Positions 22,549 to 34,500 of a stretch of DNA of 64,000 nt are shown in pieces. The notes beneath the pieces were generated by a model. The model had not been told where the DNA came from. It did no database searches and saw only the letters and a program-made list of their open reading frames with translations. The position numbers were made by a program, and so were the translations under genes. The first letter of the stretch is position 1. Each line of letters opens with the position of its first letter. The DNA is taken from contig JBBELK010000011.1 of NCBI GenBank assembly GCA_037783545.1, positions 1,054,001-1,118,000 on the forward strand, given 5' to 3'. The stretch comes from Henricia sp. BOLD:AAB3569. Its lineage: Eukaryota > Echinodermata > Asteroidea > Spinulosida > Echinasteridae.

Positions 22549-22658
22549 ATTTTGTTGTATTTTTTGAAAATGGATGGATTTTTGAGGGAAGTTATGATAG
22601 ATCCTATTCAGTTGACATGTTTGTTTTTTGATGAACAGAGAAGGATCTTAAAAAATGT

Positions 22659-23514
22659 GTTACATTTTAGGCCGTCCCGGTTACGAGCGTATATTGGAAA
22701 TTTGTACACAGGGTTTTAAAGAAAGGCATGTTGTCACACTATTTGTAATCCTTTTTGGGCCTAAGTTATCTCTTCAGAACAACTGAAATTTATTTCTTTT
22801 ATTTTGAGACCAGACAAAGGTATTTTCTGGAAAATATGGTCTGTGTTGCCAAAATGTGAGCCGCTCCACCGAAAGTAGGCGCTTGTCGCACAGGCCAGAA
22901 CTGAGATAATGGCTAATTTATGCATGTACCGGTATGTCAAGTAGGGCATTTTTTATCGATACCAGGATTTATGCATGAAACTACCTACATTTGTAAGTAT
23001 TAAGTATCCATCTACCAGAAAACAGTTTTTTCAGTGTTTTTCGAAATTATTATTATTATGTATTTCTGGTATTCATATCTTCACGAAACTAGGCTAATTT
23101 GGTTATATAAAACAATGGGAAAATCACCAATATTCCATGCTTATTTTCATTGAGGACTGCTATTCTTGTTCATTCTTCCTGAAACACCACCCACACATGT
23201 TTTCCTATAGGTATAGGGCTTTTGGAGTCAGAATTTGCATGGTTGCTAAGGACTTTATGCCTTAACAGAAGTACAACCTTCTATGCCATTTTTCTCTAAA
23301 GCGCTTCTTAAAAAATTGTGCTTTTGGTCATCACGGAAATAGTCATAACTTGGTCAATTTGTGACGGATTGACACAATGTTTGTAGTTTTGTGAAGCTTA
23401 TAATATACTCTGTCTGATTAAGTCAGTAGCCCCATTTTTTATTTTTTAATGCAAGAGCCTATATTTTTTTATTAGGAGTGGCTCACAAATGCCCCCTTTA
23501 CCGTGGAAAGACCC
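22659..23514. mobile_element. foldback MITE family A, copy 2, split by element J
   Basis: From TGTTACATTTTAGGCCGTCC the sequence follows the loop and right arm of copy 1 (ATTGGAAATTTGTACACAGG, GGCATGTTGTCACACTATTT, ATTTTGAGACCAGACAAAGG) to GTTGCCAAAAT at 22855. It resumes at 23487 with AAATGCCCCCTTTACCGTGG then AAAGACCC. The gap is a separate inverted-repeat element. The left arm is missing, so this copy is truncated. Confidence 0.8.
22856..23486. mobile_element. nested TIR element J (631 bp) inside MITE A
   Basis: Starts GTGAGCCGCTCC and ends GGAGTGGCTCAC, terminal inverted repeats of 12 bp with one mismatch. It is flanked by AAAT on both sides (22852-22855 and 23487-23490), and removing it with one AAAT restores the MITE A sequence CCAAAATGCCCC. 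The interior has no long open frame and no further strong symmetry. Superfamily unknown. Confidence 0.75.
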
Positions 23515-26076
23515 AATTACAAGCTAGTAGTTACAGGCATACATGTACACGTGTCATTTTGTTCTCAAACATTAGTAAAGGTATAATATTTTACCTTTAA
23601 GCCCATTTTGTACACTTGCCTGAACACTGCACCCCTCTCTGGACCCATCACCCAGGGTAGTGCACTGTGACGTGTGACGGAAGCGATTCATTTCAATTGT
23701 TCATGCCACTGACTCCGCCAAACAGGGCCACGATTTTCCCTCTTGCCACATCAACCAGTAGACTGACAGCGTGTAAAGAAATTCCGTAGTCCCGTCGGCC
23801 TACTTAGCCCCAGGAATTGACGAGCGGTTTTAATAGGTTTACACACATGGCATCCCAGGCTAAATAGTGCACACTGATGTCAAAGACATCACATTGGGTA
23901 CTGAGCTAGATCGAAGTATGTACGTACAAGCTCAAGACTTTAAAAAACATCATGGCAGGTTTTGACGTTTGACTTGTCTCGAAAACAAAACTGTTGTCGC
24001 TCGACTTCATTCACGTTTTGTAAAACAAAATACAAGTCTCAGTAATTTTCAAATACATGCATTAGGCCAAACAACAAACTTTGTTTAGCGTGAGTTAAAG
24101 TCTCCCAAAATGATGTGGTGACGCGTTTTTTCCCCCCGTTTTTTTTCTTCAACATCCTGGGGCATTGTGGCAAAATGTACTGGGTAAAGACGGCAATGTT
24201 GATGTCGTCGTGCGTGAAGTTCAAACCCCTACTGCTGTCAACTGCAGCCTGACAAGACGGTGCGTGTCTAAGTGCATTGTGTTTTTTGGGAAAAAAAGCT
24301 TTGACGCACGGGGTTAAAAGTGACGTGCGCTAACACTAAACATATTTCTTTTTTTTGTCTTAATTTAGTACATTTTGTGTCTAAAAGGGCCCCTGAAAAG
24401 ATCAGCCAATTCAAGCTCATTCCTTGCAAAATATGAAAGATTATTACGAGTTAAATATTAATTGCAAAGTTCAGTTTAGGTTGAAATTTTAAAAATGCAG
24501 CCCGTTTTACCTTTTCAACTTTTATTGCCAAGAAAGGGTACTGTTTATGTGAAAGAAAAACATTAAAATTCAAATAGTTCTTGACTGAGAACAGTGAACT
24601 TTTAATGGAAAGTCTCGAGTTTGTTATGCATGTAACACTCAACATGGGCAATTTATCATTTTTAAAAATTTATTTCTGATAAAGTTGGCATAAAATATTG
24701 AATATAGCCATCGGTCATCTTGTCGCACCCTGTCCCCTCCAGGAAAGTACGGGGGAATGTTCTGTGGACTTGCCTGTACAAATAATTATTCTGAAAATCT
24801 TCCTCATGTGTTCCAGTCAATTTAACCGGTCTGCCTCTGTGCACGGTTCCCGAATGGCGCATTGTCAGTCGTCCTCTTGAAATTAGACGGCTACCTGCTA
24901 ATGAATCGGCATTTTTCCACTCGGTTGAGTCACTTTCATGCCTAGAATTTGTCCGCTCTGCCCAAAAGAGCCACCAGTCCGCCCAAGCACTTCACCGGCA
25001 AACATTGGTGCCATTTGCAAATGAATGAAAGAATGGAGCTTAGGAACAGAAAAGGCAAAGAGGGAAAAAACCCAAAGTGCATTTTCTTTCTTCCAGTTTG
25101 AGCGAGTGTTTGAAGTACTGCCGATGCCGTAACGTGATACGCACAGGCTTCAAATCCCTGCGTGAGGGCCGGAAGTTATATTTGTTCAGTATAACAATGG
25201 CAGTTTGGTGGAGGTCTGGATTTAGCGACAGGGCTTTTCTTGCTGTTTTGTAATCTAGCGTATATGTTTCTGGTGCTGAGTGGAATAGCCTAGGAAATAA
25301 TTGATATATCGCTAGTGACTTCAGATTAACAAAGTCCTCGTGGCAAAACGAAAAAAATTAAAGTTCAGGTGTCATTCTTAGATGATAAAAAACCCCTTCA
25401 TGTTTGTGCCCCGAAGTAAACTTACGTGCGAGTCTATCACCGGCATTGTGTACTTGTCATTAATGTACGTCGTTCCATGAAAAATAAATGTCAGCAGCTG
25501 ATAGCAATAATTTTTGCTGTTTTGCACAGCCTGCGAAGCCAGGCAGTTTAGCACAAGAGATCACTATTGTGCTGCGGTCGTTGACTTGCATAAGATGATG
25601 CACATCGCACTGTGATCAAGATGAGTGCTTTTCATCTTTTACTTTCTTAATTTGTTTTCCCTTTTTTTGGTCTTGTCTTTTTCCCCTGTTTAAACTTCTT
25701 ATTCATCAAACTTGCTACTCTAAAATGTCTTATTTTAATATGATCTTTTTTATTTTAAAAATCTAACTTTTTGGTTTTGACTATTCGTTAGTGGTGATCG
25801 ATTTAAGGATCTGCAAAGAAGTAAGAAAACTTGATAACTTTACAAGATATTAAAGTTGACTGTCCGTGTTTGGGTGAAACTGAAAGGATTAAACAAATTT
25901 ATTCACACAAGCGAACGAATTTAGAAAGCTTACGAAAAATATAAAAAATGTTCTCGATTCCGAAAGTGGACGAGAGAGAGAACTTTGTGTATGCGTGAAG
26001 CCTCAACATTACATCATCACATCTCAGTCCATGTATAGACAACGAGAATCTCTATTTTATGCTCAGTTTGACATGA
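23515..26076. other. intronic stretch, no gene or clear repeat
   Basis: About 2.5 kb of intron 1 with few recognisable repeats, which makes it one of the better places in the window to look for conserved regulatory DNA. No exon with acceptable splice sites and frame was found. Confidence 0.45.
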
Positions 26077-26545
26077 GTCTTTCCACAGTAAAGGGGGCAT
26101 TTTGGCAACACAGACCATATTTTCCAGAAAATACCTTTGTCTGGTCTCAAAATAAAAGAAATAAGTTTTAGTTGTTCTGAATGAATGAATGAATGAAATT
26201 GTCATTTGTAAAGCGCAATTTCCAGTGAAAAACTGTTTAGATGCGCTGAAGAAAGTTACTCCATGAAGCTTGACCTGAACAATGTTGTTTTTAGTTCAGT
26301 GCGGAAATGCAGGAGTTTATTGGCATTTATACAATCGATGTCACATGAGAGCAGCTGGTTCCACAACCTTGGAGCGACACAGGAGAAGGCCCTGCCACCA
26401 AGAGACTCCAAGAGATAGCGCGGTTCCTTGAGCCTCACTGGGCCACTCGAAGAGATAACGTAGGCCCAAAAAGGGTTACAAATAGTGTGACAATATGCCT
26501 TTCTAAAAACTCTGTACAAATTTCCCCTTTACTGTGGAAAGACCC
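26077..26545. mobile_element. foldback MITE family A, copy 3, split by LINE
   Basis: Left arm from GTCTTTCCACAGTAAAGGGG through TTTGTCTGGTCTCAAAATAA to AGTTGTTCTGA at 26180. It resumes at about 26449 with GAAGAGATAACGTAGGCCCA, AAAAGGGTTACAAATAGTGT and ACAAATTTCC, then jumps directly to the terminal CCTTTACTGTGGAAAGACCC. The loop and most of the right arm are deleted. The interruption is a non-LTR retrotransposon 3' end. Confidence 0.8.
26181..26448 (-). mobile_element. non-LTR retrotransposon (LINE) 3' end, 5'-truncated
   Basis: On the minus strand the frame reads SGPVRLKEPRYLLES then LGGRAFSCVAPRLWNQL and ends near TTLFRSSFME. The GGRAF-x-xAPRLWN signature is the typical C-terminal end of the ORF2 protein downstream of the reverse transcriptase in CR1/L2/Jockey-like LINEs. 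It is followed by a short 3' UTR ending in (ATTC)n, seen on the + strand as ATGAATGAATGAATGAA at 26181-26196. Only about 270 bp remain, consistent with heavy 5' truncation at target-primed insertion. It sits inside a MITE A copy and so is younger than it. Confidence 0.85.
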
Positions 26546-27154
26546 ACATGTGTAAAATGTTTATCGAATAACAACATTGCTTTCAAGCAGTCATTGATCC
26601 ATAGGAAACTCACTGTTCCATTGTCTTGTCACACTGTCTTATTAGCTACATGTACATGTACATGGTTCATTTGTTCAAAACTTAGAAAGACGGCGTTAAT
26701 AGTTCCGTTTAAGCATGCATAAGATTTAAAAGCTGTAGTGTCATTACACTGCTAAGAGTTCATGATACTTGAAAATGTTCTTCGTAAAGATCAATTTCTA
26801 TGGAAATTAAACGTACAACGTAGTATGTTTTTTCAGAGATTGAGAATCCCTCACTTAATTCCCAAGGCTCAGCGACAGAGCTCTTGCAAATGTCGGAAGC
26901 AAGTTTCAAACGAGACTGTTATTACGAGTGCCACGTGCTCAGGACTAATCCTTGAGCTGCCTTGATGAAGTCTTAAGCCTTACTGAAATCAATTTCAAAG
27001 TCAGTCACTCCGGATTTATTTTTGGCAGAGAATCCAATAATCCTCCTGGATAAAGCATTGCGAGGTATAAGATGCGGCATGCAAGTCGTCTTATCGGAGG
27101 TCAATGCAGAAATGCATTGTCGGGAGAGAATTTGGAAAGGATTGTTTGAATTGG

Positions 27155-27208
27155 AGGGGGGGCGGGGGGGGGGGGGGGGGGGGGGAGGGGGGGGGGAGGG
27201 GGGGGCGG
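27155..27208. repeat. poly-G tract
   Basis: About 54 bases almost entirely G, with only a few C and A interruptions. Any open frame crossing it (27022-27411 + or 26973-27227 -) gains a poly-Gly or poly-Pro run and should not be trusted. Confidence 0.92.
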
Positions 27209-29304
27209 AGAGAAAGGGATTCGTCATTGAAGCAGATACAAGTGCAATGACCGTCCGTTTACACTTGAAACCAGCAGGCCCCCCATGGGGGCCCTACTTG
27301 TACACTGTGCTACAGCCTTTCTATCCCCATTCACTGCACATGTTGCTTTGTTATCAGTTTGGAAGCCAGAGGGACAAATACAGCCTGGCATGGACAGGCA
27401 GACTGCTTTAGCCTTTGTGCTGTGTAGCCCGTGTACACATTATTGAATCAAACGACAATCTTACTGTCGGCGCTAGACTGCGTTTGAGGGGTTTGGCCGG
27501 CAGACTTGTGGCAAAATAGGATTTAATGTTATTTATAAAATCCCCTTTCATTCCATTACCAAATGCACTTCATTACTAAAATTGGTTTCATTACACTTGT
27601 AGATACCCATTTGACTTGGTCTTATGTTAAGAGACCAACGTTTAGGCAAGGTGTCTCGCCCAAGGGAACACACACCATAACATAGTCTGGAGTCTAACCC
27701 ACAACCTGTAGAATCTAACAGGTCTTAAGTACGATGCACCAGACTACTCAGCCACCTCTGAGGCTGATTTCACGAAACACTGTACACGAGCGGTTAATTT
27801 AAAATGCACCGAGAATGCAAACATGCATTGATTTTTGTCTCATTGAGAATTATGGCCATTAATCTGGTGTTACGTGATGGCACCTGTTTGTTAACGAGGC
27901 AGGTGTTGGTATTATCGTGACCGGTACATATACACGTGTACATGTACTTTTTTGTTGCTACATGTAGTTGCCTGCTACAAGACCGAGACCTCAGGCTCTC
28001 TTTCTGTATGAAGACGCTATCATAATTTCTTTACAATATCCCATTATGCAAAACAAATTTGTAAATTAATTCCAATTTGACATTTCCTAGGGTAGATCCA
28101 CACTGAGACTTTTTCACGTACAATAGGGAGGTTAAATGCGTACGTTTGAAGACCACCTATTGACGTCATAAAAACATTATTCATTAGGCCACAGACAACT
28201 AACAAGACATCTTGTTCGCTGGAGAGTGTAAATATAGCAATTTCATGGTTGTCTAAAACCACTTTACTTGGCTTTATGGTTGCTAAACATGTGAGGATTT
28301 GGGTGGGAGTGGGTGGGTGAAAGCCACACAAAAGTCTCTGCAGCTCAGAGGAGCTACAGACAATAAACAAATTTGGAAAATTATATTGTTAGATTTTAGT
28401 TCTAAAAAGGTAATATTTTATTTGTAAAATTATTTGAGGGCCTAAGACTAAATTTGGGGTAAAATAGTCATCTGAAACAAAGAATCTTCTTGAAATTACA
28501 TGTAGGTGAACCCCGAATAAGAGATTTTTGTGACTTTTCAGATAAACTTTGTAGATACAGGAACCTTGTATTATCAGGAGTGAAAATAATGATTGGGACC
28601 TAAATCTGTCCTTTTTATAAGCAGAATGTTGTATTACTAGTGATCGTGTTGTCAAGATTTGACTGTAAGTTTGAAAGAAGTACATGTGTGCTGAGGACTA
28701 TGCAACATTTTATTAGGGTCGTTGGTTGAAATTTGATAAATTGCCTCATTTTATTTGTTGTACACACATAACTGCAATCATGTAATGTACCACGTACAGA
28801 AAGCTCCAGAGACAAGTCAATAACACATATTATGAAATAGAAAAAGGAAAAGAAATCGACATATGAGGAGTCAAGTCTCTCCAGCATGAGGCTGCTTGAT
28901 AGCCGCAGGGCCAAGAAATGGTAGACAAGGAAACTTAGCCTCGTGTCCGGATGTCGTGATCGCATCAGATGCAAGGAGACGGTACAATGACCAAACCGAA
29001 ACGAGGAGCGGGCGGGTCGTTGATTGACTCTATGAGTCGGCTTTGGTTTCCTGTTGCCGCGGCCGGGTCCGGGGCAGATTTCGTTTGCTTGCACCGCAGC
29101 TGTGTCGTTTTGCGTTGAGGCCTTTGTTTTAAGCAAGCCGCTCTAGGACCGAGTGGAGGAGGTACTTCTAGAGTGGGATTTGGCTTGCGCCGAGGGGTGC
29201 CTAGTGATTAGGGAGGTGGTTGTGGTTACATAGTGGACTGGCAGTGTATTCTGCTTTGTTTCTTGCATTGGGGAGTACGGTACATAATAAATGTACCAAG
29301 CAGG
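27209..29304. other. intronic stretch, one SINE fragment, no gene
   Basis: Contains a SINE fragment at 27640-27775. The 173-residue minus-strand frame (28615-29136) is the longest here but has no recognised domain or splice support. Its upstream part is GC-rich (28980-29110), unlike the surroundings. Confidence 0.4.
27640..27775 (-). repeat. tRNA-derived SINE fragment (family K)
   Basis: The reverse complement contains GGTGGCTGAGTAGTCTGGTG (A-box-like) and a B-box-like GGTTGTGGGTTAGACTCC, followed by CCTTGGGCGAGACACCTTGC. A related head on the + strand is at 49885-49970. Confidence 0.55.
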
Positions 29305-29425
29305 CTAAGGTAATAGACCATTTGCATGGGCAGCCATGACAAAGGGCAGTCACTGTGCATTATGCACAAGTAGGCACTTTGTGCATCTATTGTCATTTAA
29401 ATATGAAAACCTGTCCCCTGTCAAG
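29305..29425. repeat. GGCAGCCATGACAAAGGGCAG repeat L, copy 1
   Basis: Reads AATAGACCATTTGCATGGGC then AGCCATGACAAAGGGCAGTC ... AAAACCTGTCCCCTGTCAAG. The better-preserved copy at 48534-48690 shows inverted ends. This copy's right end runs straight into SINE A. Confidence 0.55.
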
Positions 29426-29429
29426 GGAG

Positions 29430-29520
29430 TATACCACCGTGCCTCATAGCACTGCTGGTAGAGCATCTGCCTGGTGTGTCAGAGGTCTTGGGGGGAAAAC
29501 CTAAGTTTCTGTCTAAACTT
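29430..29520 (+). repeat. SINE family A head fragment
   Basis: GTGCCTCATAGCACTGCTGG then TAGAGCATCTGCCTGGTG with TCAGAGGTCTTGGGG; the B box is lost, so it is likely inactive. Confidence 0.65.
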
Positions 29521-29744
29521 AGTTCACTGTGAAAACATTGAGTCAATACGCAAAGGATTTAACAATGCCTATACTTGTATTGGTGTGTCATCCGTCATAA
29601 AGGCTACAATACATGGCAATACAAACGCATATACAGGGTGCTTTCGTAACTCACGCACCGAACAAGACGGTATAGTGTCAGTGCCCTCTTGTGGGTGCTG
29701 GTGCTGACGCTGATATTAAAGGTACATGTACTTGCGTATAAATT

Positions 29745-29890
29745 TAGGTCTTGGGGAAAACCTGAGGGAGTATCACTGTGCCTCATAGCTCGGCTGGTAG
29801 AGTGTCTGCTCCGTGAGTCAGATGTCTTGGGTTCGAATCCCGATAAGGCCCTTATGATTTTTGTCTCATCCTAAGTTTGGTTGTTGTCGG
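29745..29890 (+). repeat. SINE family A copy
   Basis: TGCCTCATAGCTCGGCTGGT (A box) and GGGTTCGAATCCCGATAAGG (B box), then TTATGATTTTTGTCTCATCC and AAGTTTGG. This is the best conserved head plus tail junction on the + strand in intron 1. Confidence 0.75.
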
Positions 29891-30476
29891 ACAATAATCT
29901 ATGTAAATTGAAACAAAATTGCACTTTTCTCTAAAATTACTGAAAACCTGGTGCTAAATTTGTCTTAATTTGTTTTTTTCTTTTGAACGAAGACTTGAAA
30001 GCCACTCTTCACTTGAACATTTCCTAAAAGTACACAGACTCGCTACAGTCTTCACACGTTTGATGCCATTCACATTGTCCTGTTTAATTTAGCGTGTATG
30101 TTAGATTGGGGGATGTGCAGACACACGCAACTAACATGATGCTATTAGTGTTTGGATGATTACATGTAGCTGTGGCGATGTCAAACGGTGTCCATTTCTT
30201 CAAACGGTGACGGGTGTGCATTTTTATCCTCCCTTTGCCAGCTTTATTAGAGTGCTTTTAAACACAAATTCTCCATGTTTGAAAGCTTGAAATTGGTTTT
30301 AAAAACAACAAATGAAGAAGGTTCTTGTGTTTTTTTTTTTGCTGCCAGAGTGAACATTAAAATGCATGTTATGACGTCAAGAATTTTAGTTAGGTACTGT
30401 GTAAAAAATAACTTCTACAGCAGCCAATTTTCTGCTTGTGCGCAACCTTTCGTGGCTCACAAAACAATTTGAGCTG

Positions 30477-30507
30477 GGTCAAAGTTCAAATCTGTTGAAC
30501 TTTGACC
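30477..30507. promoter_or_regulatory. palindromic pair of DR1-like nuclear-receptor sites
   Basis: GGTCAAAGTTCAA (30477-30489), a 5-nt spacer ATCTG, and the exact reverse complement TTGAACTTTGACC (30495-30507). Each arm with the preceding base is GGGTCAAAGTTCA-like, a direct repeat with one-base spacing of the kind bound by HNF4/RXR-type nuclear receptors. Function is inferred only; the structure could be a short hairpin. Confidence 0.35.
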
Positions 30508-31788
30508 GCGGTTCTCCGACCTTTCCAACGCACAGCTAATGAGGTATCAGAGAAGTCCCAAGTTACCGGGTCAGAATTTTCCGAATTGAAAAGATCGGCG
30601 ATTGGGAGCTCATGCAATGCGGTAAGCGCAGCGTACATGTACAAGCGTGGTCTTTCAGCGATAATGTAAACGCGCCTTTAATACATGTATGACTTCAAAT
30701 GACACAACTGCTATTTGCAATAATATTGCAGTGTAGATATTGCAGTATAGCTCATTTTAAAATGTTAACACTTTCAAAACCTAAAGTTTCCAGAAAGAGA
30801 AACTGAGAAATAAATTTGTCCATCTTTTTCCTTCCAAGTAAAGCACTTTCGGTGTAATGTACTGTAACTTGGCACGTGATGGTGAATTATTTTTCAAGTT
30901 GCTGTGCAGAATTAAGTTCTAAAATGTCCATTAGCATCGGACATGGGAGAGGCGGCCATTTTCAATAAAGGAGTAAGGTCGGTGAACTGTTTTAAGTGTT
31001 GAATATTTTTAACATTTAATTCAATTTGGGGTATGAACGAATGGAAAAATGTCAATTTGTTTTCAAAACTAAGGTGAAAGAAAACGTACGTTTGATTTTG
31101 AAACCAGAAGATTTGGTAATGAAAAAGAAAAGAGATTGTGTTACTTTTTAAACTCAGTATCACTCAGAAGTTTTTACCGGTATCATTGCGTAACATTTAT
31201 CAGCCAAAGCATTGCCAGGGCCATTGCAAGTCCTCCCAAGTCCGTAAGTCCTAGCCAAGCTGCGATCCAATTGGCTGCATCAGCGGTATTCATTTGTGAG
31301 TTCATCCTACGTACATTACTTCCACAGTGAGATTTTAACAGCCTGGTCAGCCAAAAAAAAAGCATCTCGTTGAAATTGTAAAAGTCCTCTGCGTGTACAT
31401 TGACCCCGTCTCCCTCTTGTAATCGAAGGCTTCTTACTAGCCTCTTCATGAAATATACATGTTCTCTCTCTTGTCCGTTGTAATTTTAAGCCAATTGATT
31501 GCAATTATTGTTTTTCGGAATGTCCAGTTGTATCCGGTGCCTCTGCTAGTAAAATGTCAAAGTTAAATGACAGATTCTGATTCAAGCTGTTCTGGATTGT
31601 GCGGGATAATCCATACTGCAGCCCTGAATTATTTACGCGCATGCATTAACATTTAGAGAAACGTTCTGTCCTGTGGAATTCAAAACCCGAGATATTTTTG
31701 CGCGTGCTTGTTGGCACTCGTAGAATGTTAACTTCTGCTACTGTGGTGGTGAAGGGGGAGGGGGTGGGAGGTGCTTAGAGTGTATTAA

Positions 31789-31971
31789 CACTGAGCCTTT
31801 TCGCGCGTAAATGTGATGAGCGTCGCTTTGAGAAACAGCAATGTGGAGGGAATTTGGAGTGAAACAATGCACTGAAAATCACAAAATCACAAAAAAAAAA
31901 CATTTTACTCCAAATTCCCTCCAAACCAATTTTTCTGAAAGCTTCGCATTCATGCGCAAAAATGCTCAGTG
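31789..31971. mobile_element. piggyBac-like MITE (TTAA target)
   Basis: Flanked by TTAA on both sides (31785-31788 and 31972-31975). Starts CACTGAGCCTTTTCGCGC and ends GCGCAAAAATGCTCAGTG. Inner arms GGAGGGAATTTGGAGT / ACTCCAAATTCCCTCC are perfectly complementary. At 183 bp with an exact TTAA duplication, it resembles piggyBac-type non-autonomous elements. Confidence 0.8.
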
Positions 31972-32040
31972 TTAAGACCCTTTGGAAAGGTTTTCAGGGA
32001 CAAATTAAAAGCTCAGAGAAATAACATTGCACATCACTTA

Positions 32041-32748
32041 AACATCTAGTCCGAGTAACTTGGACAACTTAGACGCCTACAATATTGTTTTTTTTCATGG
32101 GGACGTGGTATGCGATATATGTAGTGTCCAAGGTCATCGGCCTCAACAAGTATCCATTAATTCCCAGCTCTCACAACCCCCCAAAAAAGCAACAGTTTTA
32201 ACCCTCAAAATGGCCACAAATACACTTGACACGACATCTGAGGAACAAATGGGTATTGAGGTTTAAGCTGAGGTGTAATAACTTACTTACCTTTTTGGAA
32301 AAAGTGCAATTTTCTGTGCGATTTCAAAACCGTTCCTTCCGTTACGAATTTCTAGGGTGACACGCACGCATAGTTTTAACATGAACGAAGTGCCCAGATG
32401 TACATGTAGTGCGTGCATCATTCAAATGATGCGTGTGTGTCACACTAGAAATTAGTAACAGAAGGAACGGTCTAGAAATCAGACAACAATTTTTACTTTT
32501 AACAAAAAGGTAAGTAATTTATTACACCTCAGTTTAAACCTCAATACCCATTTGTTCCTCAGATGTTGTGCCAAGTGTATTTGTGGCAATTGTGAGGGTG
32601 AAAACTGTTTTTCGGGCATGAGAGAGCTAGGAATTAATGGATACTCGTTGAGGCTGATGATCTTGGACCCTACATATATTGCATACCACGTCCCCATGAA
32701 AAAAACCGATATTGTAGGCGTCCGAGTTACTCGGACTATTGAACATCC
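32041..32748. mobile_element. long foldback element (about 700 bp)
   Basis: Left arm: TAGTCCGAGTAACTTGG, AGACGCCTACAATATTG, ATGGGGACGTGGTATGCGAT, AACAAATGGGTATTGAGGTT, then ACCTTTTTG. The right arm carries the reverse complements in reverse order, from AAAAAGGTAAGTAATTTATT to CAATACCCATTTGTTCCTCA, ACCACGTCCCCATGAA and CGAGTTACTCGGACTA. The centre stays palindromic (AACCGTTCCTTCCGTTACGA / TAGTAACAGAAGGAACGGT). Arms are about 330 bp at roughly 85-90% by eye. Open frames at 32060-32266 and 32479-32755 are arms read through. Confidence 0.88.
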
Positions 32749-33248
32749 CGTGTAAAGAAGACTCAGGAATGAACATTTCGTCAGACGGCCAAAAGGAGCA
32801 ACATATTATTTGAATTTTCCTGGAGTCATCGAGTGGGCGATTGCCGTAGTCTCTAAAATTCTGCTACAGAAATAGGATTACCGGATTTAAAAACGAAATT
32901 CCGAGATGGCATGTCGCGATATTTAAAATATTCTTGGATTAGTATCGGCTGACTATTCCCAAACGTAGATATCCCTGGGCTTCGGGACGATGTTTTTGTG
33001 GCAACCGATAAAAATCCATATACAGAAATTGATTTCAAAGTAGTTGACGGGTAGAATTACACTGCGGAGAATTTGAGATGTTTTGTCTTGGCCTTTTGGA
33101 ATGAATAAAATGAAATCCAAGGTGTTCAAAATGAATTCCCCAAATTGTTTTTCTTGATACGATAATTGACAATGTGTGTTTTAGTGCCTCCTGAGGGTGT
33201 CATGATTTGCATTTACCAAATAAAAAATAAGATTATTTTGCCCAACCC

Positions 33249-33878
33249 AAAAGCCCATTCACATGAGCGCTGAAAACACACATCTGCGATAGCTGGCGCC
33301 CGGTGTCAGACGCCAAGAACGCTTGCAATTTGATTGCAGGCTTTCACACGGTACAACGCAACACAGTCATGGTAGCTAACGTCCCTTGTTTTGACGCATT
33401 TGCGATATTCTCTAAATGGTGGAATTATATAGGGTACCAGTGCTTTTCCCCATCATACTAAATATACGCGCGTGATTCTACGTGAAGTTTCATTCCGAAG
33501 AAGCATCCTTGCGTGGGTGTAGAGAAAAATAGCGGAGAAAAGAAAGTGAAAAATGTTTCATGATTTCGCGATATTTTTGGGCGTTTTTCGTTCACGAGAG
33601 TAATGAGTACATCCACATAACATCTTGTGTTTTCGTGTGAACCGCCATCTTGCACGATGATTGCATGGCAACTGCAAAAGTGCGCATGTGTAACGGGACT
33701 ACAACGCACATTATCCTCGCGAAAATCGCACATGCGAAATTTTGTGGGAGGTCTCGGTCCTGTGATTTGGTGACAGGCATAAAATTTCACACGACACCAT
33801 ATCCCTGCGTTTTTGACATCGATGCGATTCCGTCACACAGGACCCTTGTTTTTAGCACCCGTGTGAAATGGCCTAAAC
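33249..33878. mobile_element. imperfect TIR element (CCATTCACATGAGCGCT ends)
   Basis: The left end AGCCCATTCACATGAGCGCT then GAAAACAC matches imperfectly the reverse complement of the right end (AGGCCATTTCACACGGGTGC then TAAAAACA). The interior repeats CACACGG- and CGCACATG-type words. No transposase is visible. Confidence 0.45.
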
Positions 33879-34391
33879 AGAGCCAAAATGTTGTTATGAC
33901 AAGCTTTTCTAGTCCATTTACTATGTTTTGAATTACATGCAATTCAATGCAGGGTGAAAATTTGATACGTGAAAGTGATCATTTTGTTAATATGAACAAA
34001 TATTTATAGTCTGACTCTAGATTACCCTCTTCAGCACATTACAATAAATTAGTCTTTGTCGTCTATGCATTAAGCCATGTGACAAATTGCTACTTTAGAA
34101 AAGTACATTTAGATGAAAATTCATCCATCGAGTGGGAAACGTTATCCCTGATGAAAAATTGTATTCGATGTCTTGAGGGTTCCTAGACTCGGCGACGAAA
34201 CATGATCACGCTAATAACTGGACGAGTGGTAGTATTCATTTCTGTGGAAGTCAGCACGAGAGACATTGTGATTCTGGAGTTTTAGACATTGTTTTAGTCT
34301 TGAAGGAGATGGGAAAAGATTTGTGAAAGTGATCCACTCCTTGACTGCTTCAAAACTTTGCAAAGTGCCGATAAATAATACTTGTGACTGG

Positions 34392-34500
34392 GTAATAATA
34401 ATAATAATAATAATAAACCAACATTTATATAGCGCATTACAGATCAATGATCCCCCAATGCGCTTCACAGTAAAACACTTTTTAAAAGACGAATAGACTG
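34392..34500 (-). repeat. SINE/LINE tail with (ATT)n
   Basis: (AAT)8-like microsatellite at 34395-34418 is followed on the + strand by AACATTTATATAGCGCATTA and CCAATGCGCTTCACAG. On the minus strand this is the ...GCGCTATATAAATGTT(ATT)n tail usual for several tRNA-derived SINEs. The rest of the element is not recognised. Confidence 0.55.

Noticed and set aside
28615..29136. 173-residue minus-strand open frame, the longest in the window
   Set aside because: No recognised domain, mixed composition, no splice support, and the sequence includes ordinary intronic DNA.
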